Source: Desulfarculaceae bacterium (GTDB lineage: Bacteria > Desulfobacterota > Desulfarculia > Desulfarculales > Desulfarculaceae). Taken from it: a DNA stretch of 64,000 bases. Each line of letters starts with the position of its first letter. The stretch's first letter is position 1. The stretch spans positions 372,001 to 436,000 of the forward strand of contig JAHLKT010000004.1 of the NCBI GenBank assembly GCA_020444545.1, given 5' to 3'. Below are positions 60,105-64,000 of this stretch, in pieces. The notes under the pieces are model-generated. The model was not told the origin of the DNA, did not search any database, and worked only from the letters and a program-made list of their open reading frames with translations. The position numbers were made by a program, and so were the translations under genes.

Positions 60105-61967
60105 CTAGGAGGCCTTGAAGGACAGGATGAATTTTTTGGCGTAGCCGGTTATGCCCATGGGGAAGAGCATCACCACCAGGATCAGGATGGAGCCCATGAC
60201 CAGCTGCCAATACTCGGTGATGGACACGATGTAGCTGTGCAGCACGTAGTAGAACAGGGTGCCCACCCCCGGGCCGATGAGGGTGCTGATGCCGCCGATG
60301 AGGCTCATGAAAATGGGCTCGCCGGACTTGGACCAGTGGGAGGCCAGGGCGTCGATGGTGCCCGCGAAGGGCGCGAAGAGCGACCCGGCCACTCCGGTGA
60401 ACACCCCCGCGATGATGAAGGCGATGAGCTTGTACTTCTTCACCGGCAGGCCCAGGAACTCGGTGCGGGTGGGGTTCTCGCGAATGGCCAGGAGCACCTG
60501 TCCGAAGGGCGAGTTCATGATGGTGCGCAGGATGAAGTAGCACAAGGCCACCACCACCAGGATGAAGTAGTAGTTGGCCAGAGGACTGAGTATCTCCAGC
60601 TCGGTGAAGCCGAACTTGAGCACCGGGCTGGGGATGCCCGAAAGGCCGTCCGCCCCGCCGGTGAGCGAGTTCCACTTGTAAATGATGCTGTAGAAGAGCA
60701 TGGCAAAGGCCATGGTGAGCATACCGAAATATATCTCGCTGCGGTGGATGCTCATCAGGCCGATGACCACCGCCACTCCGGTGGAGATGGCCAGGGCAGC
60801 CGCGAAGGCCAGCCACCAGTTGGTGGTCACGTGGATGAGCATCAGGGCGATGGCGTAGGCCCCGGCCCCGAAGATGGAGGCCTGGCCGAAGGAGAGCATG
60901 CCCGTGAAGCCGAAGAGCACGTTAAAGCTGATGGAGAACAGGGCGAAGATCATGATCTCGGCCAGGAGATAGGTCCAGTACTTGGGCAGGGCCAGAGGCG
61001 CGAAGGCCAGCAGGGCCACTACCACCAGGGAGCTGAAAAGAGATAGCTGGGTGGCTGATAGTTTTTTGAAGGCGCTGGCCACCGTGCCCAGGTAGGGCAC
61101 CACCGGCACGTGCATGGTCTCTATCTCGCGGCCGAACATGCCCCGGGGGTAGAGGGTGAGGAACACCACCAGGAGCACGAAGATCAGGCTCATGGACAGC
61201 TCGGGCAAGAACACCCCGCCCAGGACGCTCATCTCGCCCACGATCAGCGAGGCCAAGAGAGTGCCCCGGAAGCTGCCCACCCCACCGATGACCACGATGG
61301 CGAAGCTGTAGATCAGAAACTCCGCATCCACTCCCGCGGCGATGGAGAGCTTGAGCGAGCCCAAGACCCCGGCCAGCCCGGCCAAAAGCGCCCCCAGGCC
61401 GAAGGCCAGGGTGCCGCGCCGGGCTACGTTGAAGCCAAGGGCCTCGGAGATTTGGCGGTCCAGGGAGATGGCGGTCAAAATTTTCCCGAAGGTCGTCTTC
61501 TTGAACAGGAACCACAGCCCCCCCGCGGTTAGCAAACCCACCAGGATTATGAATAAGGAGGTGATGGGGATGATCTCGCCGAACAGGCTGATGCTTCCCT
61601 GGAGCAGAGGCGGCGTCACCACGGTCTTGACGTCGGAGCCCCAGATTATTTTGATAATGTCGTAAATGACCAGGATGAGGCCGAAGGTGAGAAGAATCGT
61701 GTAAACATGATGCCGCTTGTACAGGGGGCGCAGGAATACGAACTCGATGACCATGCCGAACAGCCCCACCACCAGCGGCGCGATCAGCAGGCCGAGCCAG
61801 AAGTCGCCCAGGCCCTGGGCCACCGAGTAGGTCACGTAGGCCCCCAGGATGAACAGGGCCCCGTGCGCGAAGTTGAGCACGCCCAAGAATCCTAAAATGA
61901 TGTTCAAGCCCGCCGACAATACGAAAAGCATCATCGCGAAAGTCAGGCCGTTGATGACATAGGCCAT
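60105..61967 (-). CDS. Fused LivH-LivM permease (system 3)
   Basis: 620 residues in one open frame combining both permeases that are normally separate. Residues 1-285 are LivH (LFVLSAGLNIILGFLGVLNFAHGALFILGAY; AISLDRQISEALGFNVARRG; GGVGSFRGTLLASLIVGE). A linker of about 45 residues (GREIETMHVPVVPYLG...) leads to LivM from about 330 (FNVLFGFTGMLSFGQASIFGAGAYAIALM; SLTGGADGLSGIP; LLAIRENPTRTEFLGLPV). No stop or frameshift is seen at the junction. Such LivHM fusions are known in some bacteria and yield a monomeric membrane unit for the two ATPases. Confidence 0.92.
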   Translation of the reverse strand: MAYVINGLTFAMMLFVLSAGLNIILGFLGVLNFAHGALFILGAYVTYSVAQGLGDFWLGLLIAPLVVGLFGMVIEFVFLRPLYKRHHVYTILLTFGLILVIYDIIKIIWGSDVKTVVTPPLLQGSISLFGEIIPITSLFIILVGLLTAGGLWFLFKKTTFGKILTAISLDRQISEALGFNVARRGTLAFGLGALLAGLAGVLGSLKLSIAAGVDAEFLIYSFAIVVIGGVGSFRGTLLASLIVGEMSVLGGVFLPELSMSLIFVLLVVFLTLYPRGMFGREIETMHVPVVPYLGTVASAFKKLSATQLSLFSSLVVVALLAFAPLALPKYWTYLLAEIMIFALFSISFNVLFGFTGMLSFGQASIFGAGAYAIALMLIHVTTNWWLAFAAALAISTGVAVVIGLMSIHRSEIYFGMLTMAFAMLFYSIIYKWNSLTGGADGLSGIPSPVLKFGFTELEILSPLANYYFILVVVALCYFILRTIMNSPFGQVLLAIRENPTRTEFLGLPVKKYKLIAFIIAGVFTGVAGSLFAPFAGTIDALASHWSKSGEPIFMSLIGGISTLIGPGVGTLFYYVLHSYIVSITEYWQLVMGSILILVVMLFPMGITGYAKKFILSFKAS

Positions 61968-61998
61968 CGGTCGCTCCCAGGTGTTGAGTCAGGGGTCG

Positions 61999-62026
61999 CC
62001 GGCGCCCGGCCGAAGCCGGGCGCCGG
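61999..62026 (-). other. Intercistronic hairpin between livK3 and livHM3
   Basis: Perfect 12-bp stem CCGGCGCCCGGC/GCCGGGCGCCGG (61999-62010, 62015-62026) with a CGAA tetraloop, just downstream of livK3; no T-run. Confidence 0.72.
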
Positions 62027-62041
62027 AGGCTGCCTGAGAAA

Positions 62042-63343
62042 TCAGGACTTGAAGGGAATGGGCATGCCGTAGAGATCCTTGGCCTCGCCGTCGGTGACCA
62101 TGACCTCGCCGTAGGGGATGGTCACGATCTCGGTGGCCAGCCAGTAGGGAGCCTTGGGCACCGGGCCCATGTAGCCCATGTGGTAGGCCTTCTTGATGGG
62201 CAGATGCGACATCTCGCGGATCTTGAGCCAACCGGCGTAGCCCGAGTACTCCAGGCCCTCCATGGCCTTGGCCATGTCCATGGGCTTGGTGCTCTTGGCC
62301 TTCTCGATGGCCTTCTTGAGGATCATCAGGGAGTCGTAGTAACAGGCCGCCGTGTCCTCGCTCACCCACTCGCCGTAGGCCTTGACGTAGAGCTCGTTGA
62401 ACTTCTTACCCGGAGGCAGGGAGGGATGGCCCTGGTCCATGCCGCTCCACAGGGGCTCCATCTGGTCGCCCATGGCCTTGCAGATGCCCACCGAGTTGCC
62501 GTAGTGGAAGCCCACGGTCTTCTCATAGAGCTTGTAGGGCTTCTGCTGGCGCAGGAAGGTGACCATGTCGCCGGCCCAGGAGATGGTGACCAGGCCGTCG
62601 GGCTGGTAGTCGGAGATCTGCTGGATGATGCCGGAGAAGTCGGCCTCGCCGAACTTGTGCAGGAAGGGCTTCACCTCGCCGCCCTTGAGCTTGGAGTTGG
62701 CCAGGGCGTACTGGAAGTCCTTGAGGCAGTCATGGCCCCAGGCGTAGTCGGGCACCAGGACGGCCCACTTCTTGAAATTGGGATACTTGCGCTCGGCCAG
62801 GCGCACCACGCCGCGCATCTGGGTGGGGCCGTCGTCGCCCAGGCGGAAGTCCAGCTCGTGCATCTCCTTGTAGGCCGAAGTGCCGTCCACCTCGTAGTCC
62901 CAGTGCAGGATGCCGTACTTCCTGGCCACCTGGGAGAGCACCTTGGTCACGCTGGTGCAGGTCTCGCCGTGCAGGGCCACGATGCCCTCTTCCAGGATGA
63001 GGCGCTTGGCCACGCGGGCCGCGTCCTGGGCCTTGCACTGGGTGTCCTCGTAGATCACCTTGAGCGGGCGGCCCATGATGCCGCCGTTGGCGTTGATGTG
63101 CTTCTCGGCCAGCATGGCGCCCTTCTGCTCGGCGGTGCCGATGCCCGCGAACAGGCCGCTGAGCACCTCGCAGAACCCGACCTTGATGGGCTCCTTGGTC
63201 TTGGCGTGGATGAAAGGCGTGCCCAGGGGGCTGAACAAGGTGGCCCCCACGGTGCCGGCGGTGATGAGGCCGGATTTCTTAAAAAATCCGCGGCGGTCGA
63301 TGCTGCCGCCCATCAAAGAGCTATTTTTGTCCTTCTTGGCCAT
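62042..63343 (-). CDS. livK: Liv-type substrate-binding protein with Tat signal (system 3)
   Basis: 433 residues. Twin-arginine motif DRRGFFKKS at about 16-24 followed by a weakly hydrophobic stretch predicts Tat export. Mature type I binding protein (IKVGFCEVLSGLFAGIGTAEQKGAMLAEKHI; GGIMGRPLKVIYEDTQCKAQDAARVAKRLI). It belongs to the same broad family as livK1/livK2 but differs clearly in sequence, so the ligand probably differs. The RBS (AGGAGGGACAA region) before ATG 63343 is strong. It feeds LivHM3/G3/F3, encoded with the abfD catabolic genes, hence possibly a C4 acid or omega-amino acid (inference). Confidence 0.92.
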   Translation of the reverse strand: MAKKDKNSSLMGGSIDRRGFFKKSGLITAGTVGATLFSPLGTPFIHAKTKEPIKVGFCEVLSGLFAGIGTAEQKGAMLAEKHINANGGIMGRPLKVIYEDTQCKAQDAARVAKRLILEEGIVALHGETCTSVTKVLSQVARKYGILHWDYEVDGTSAYKEMHELDFRLGDDGPTQMRGVVRLAERKYPNFKKWAVLVPDYAWGHDCLKDFQYALANSKLKGGEVKPFLHKFGEADFSGIIQQISDYQPDGLVTISWAGDMVTFLRQQKPYKLYEKTVGFHYGNSVGICKAMGDQMEPLWSGMDQGHPSLPPGKKFNELYVKAYGEWVSEDTAACYYDSLMILKKAIEKAKSTKPMDMAKAMEGLEYSGYAGWLKIREMSHLPIKKAYHMGYMGPVPKAPYWLATEIVTIPYGEVMVTDGEAKDLYGMPIPFKS

Positions 63344-63457
63344 TTGTCCCTCCTGTTAGATCGTCATTATGATCAGCGGGGCCGAGCCATGGGCCGGGCC
63401 CTGATTACTAGGCGTGGTTGTGTTTCCCCGAACGGCGCGAACCGCATACGCGCCGCC

Positions 63458-64000
63458 CTAGGCCTTGGCCTCCTCCGCCTCCCGCAGGATGCGCCGGAGC
63501 AGCTTGCCGGTGGTGCCCTTGGGAAGCTCGTCCCGGAACTCGATGACCCGGGGGTACTTGTAGGCGGCCATCTTGTCCTTGGCCCAGTCGATGAGCTCCT
63601 GCTCGCTTATCTTGCCCTTGTACTCCGAGGCCAGCACGATGAAGGCCTTCACCGACTCGCCGCGCTTGGGGTCGGGGACGGGAATGCAGGCTGCCTGGTT
63701 CACCGCGGGGTGGCGCATCATGAAGCCCTCCACCTCCTCCGGAGCGATGGCGTAGCCCGAGGCCTTGATCATTTCCTTCTTGCGGCCTTGGAAGTACACG
63801 TAGCCGTCCTCGTCGAAGCGGCCCATGTCGCCGGTGTAGAGGCGGCCGTCGCGCAGCACCTCGGCGGTGGCCTCCTCGCGGCCCCAGTAGCCCTTGAACA
63901 CCGCCGGGCTCTTGACCGTGATCTCGCCCACCTCGCCCGGACCCAGCTCGCGCTCCGGGTCGTCGAAATCCATGATCTTGAGGTCCGTGCCGGTGTGGGG
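63458..64000 (-). CDS. AMP-forming acyl-CoA synthetase (partial, N-terminus outside window)
   Basis: The C-terminal 180 residues; the reading frame stays open to the window edge. Features of the ANL superfamily: LYTGDMGRFDEDGYVYFQGRKKEMIKASGYAIAPEEVE, containing the hinge and A8 loop, and the catalytic lysine in the PKGTTGKLLRRIL tail. Upstream residues PHTGTDLKIMDFD confirm that the gene continues. It is the most upstream gene seen of the minus-strand run leading to livK3 (gap 114 nt) and could activate the acid imported or produced there. Confidence 0.92.
   Translation of the reverse strand, partial: PHTGTDLKIMDFDDPERELGPGEVGEITVKSPAVFKGYWGREEATAEVLRDGRLYTGDMGRFDEDGYVYFQGRKKEMIKASGYAIAPEEVEGFMMRHPAVNQAACIPVPDPKRGESVKAFIVLASEYKGKISEQELIDWAKDKMAAYKYPRVIEFRDELPKGTTGKLLRRILREAEEAKA

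Overview
The window is about 64 kb of GC-rich DNA (high-GC third codon positions throughout, long antisense shadow ORFs). It looks like the chromosome of an anaerobic sulfate- or sulfur-metabolising member of the Desulfobacterota (former Deltaproteobacteria), possibly a Desulfarculales-like organism. The main evidence is a molybdenum aldehyde oxidoreductase closely resembling the Desulfovibrio gigas Mop protein, next to a gene neighbourhood I recognise from Desulfovibrio vulgaris (DVU_1553 to DVU_1559). HdrD/GlcF-type CCG iron-sulfur proteins, a multihaem cytochrome, an oxygen-sensitive 4-hydroxybutyryl-CoA dehydratase and several organic-acid/amino-acid importers support this. No rRNA, tRNA, CRISPR, IS element or prophage was recognised.

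Layout. (1) 1-5083, minus: a branched-chain-type ABC importer (livK-H-M-G-F, livF cut by the window edge) and an IclR regulator. (2) 5184-9049, plus: a LarA-type nickel-pincer racemase with a recognisable promoter and operator-like repeats, an acyl-CoA ligase and a VTT membrane protein. (3) 9068-11244: a UspA protein and an orphan B12-binding-type radical SAM enzyme. (4) 11567-23479: a divergent GntR regulator and a tightly packed run of about 11 genes: TRAP importer (dctP-Q-M), UspA, hexahaem/NarI-like membrane cytochrome, FAD 2-hydroxyacid dehydrogenase, HdrD-like protein, GcvH-like lipoyl carrier, second HdrD-like protein, ferredoxin-like protein and lipoate-protein ligase. I read this as a 2-hydroxyacid (probably lactate) uptake and oxidation operon in which a lipoylated carrier may take part in electron transfer. 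This is the most unusual system in the window. (5) 23476-29297, minus: an RND/adaptor/TolC tripartite efflux system. (6) 29396-33704, minus: imuB-dnaE2 mutagenic repair cassette with a LexA-like box in its promoter. (7) 33826-43024, minus: a trs-like cluster (acyl-adenylating ligase, radical SAM, C-GCAxxG-C-C protein, methyltransferase, small CxxC protein, flavin/Fe-S oxidoreductase) and mop. (8) 43586-46520: tex and a low-GC orphan. (9) 46875-64000, minus: a catabolic region with a nitrilase, two further liv importers (one with a fused LivH-LivM permease), a GntR regulator, a class III aminotransferase, 4-hydroxybutyryl-CoA dehydratase, thiolase, an atypical crotonase and a partial acyl-CoA synthetase. 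Together these suggest conversion of a 4-carbon omega-amino or hydroxy acid (GABA/4-hydroxybutyrate type) to acetyl-CoA.

Regulatory features stand out. Three transporter operons (GntR/TRAP, GntR/liv2, IclR/larA) carry palindromic operator candidates next to their regulators. In all four transporter operons that contain a binding-protein gene, a strong GC-rich hairpin without a T-run separates the binding-protein gene from the permease genes. This suggests the binding protein is over-produced relative to the membrane subunits.
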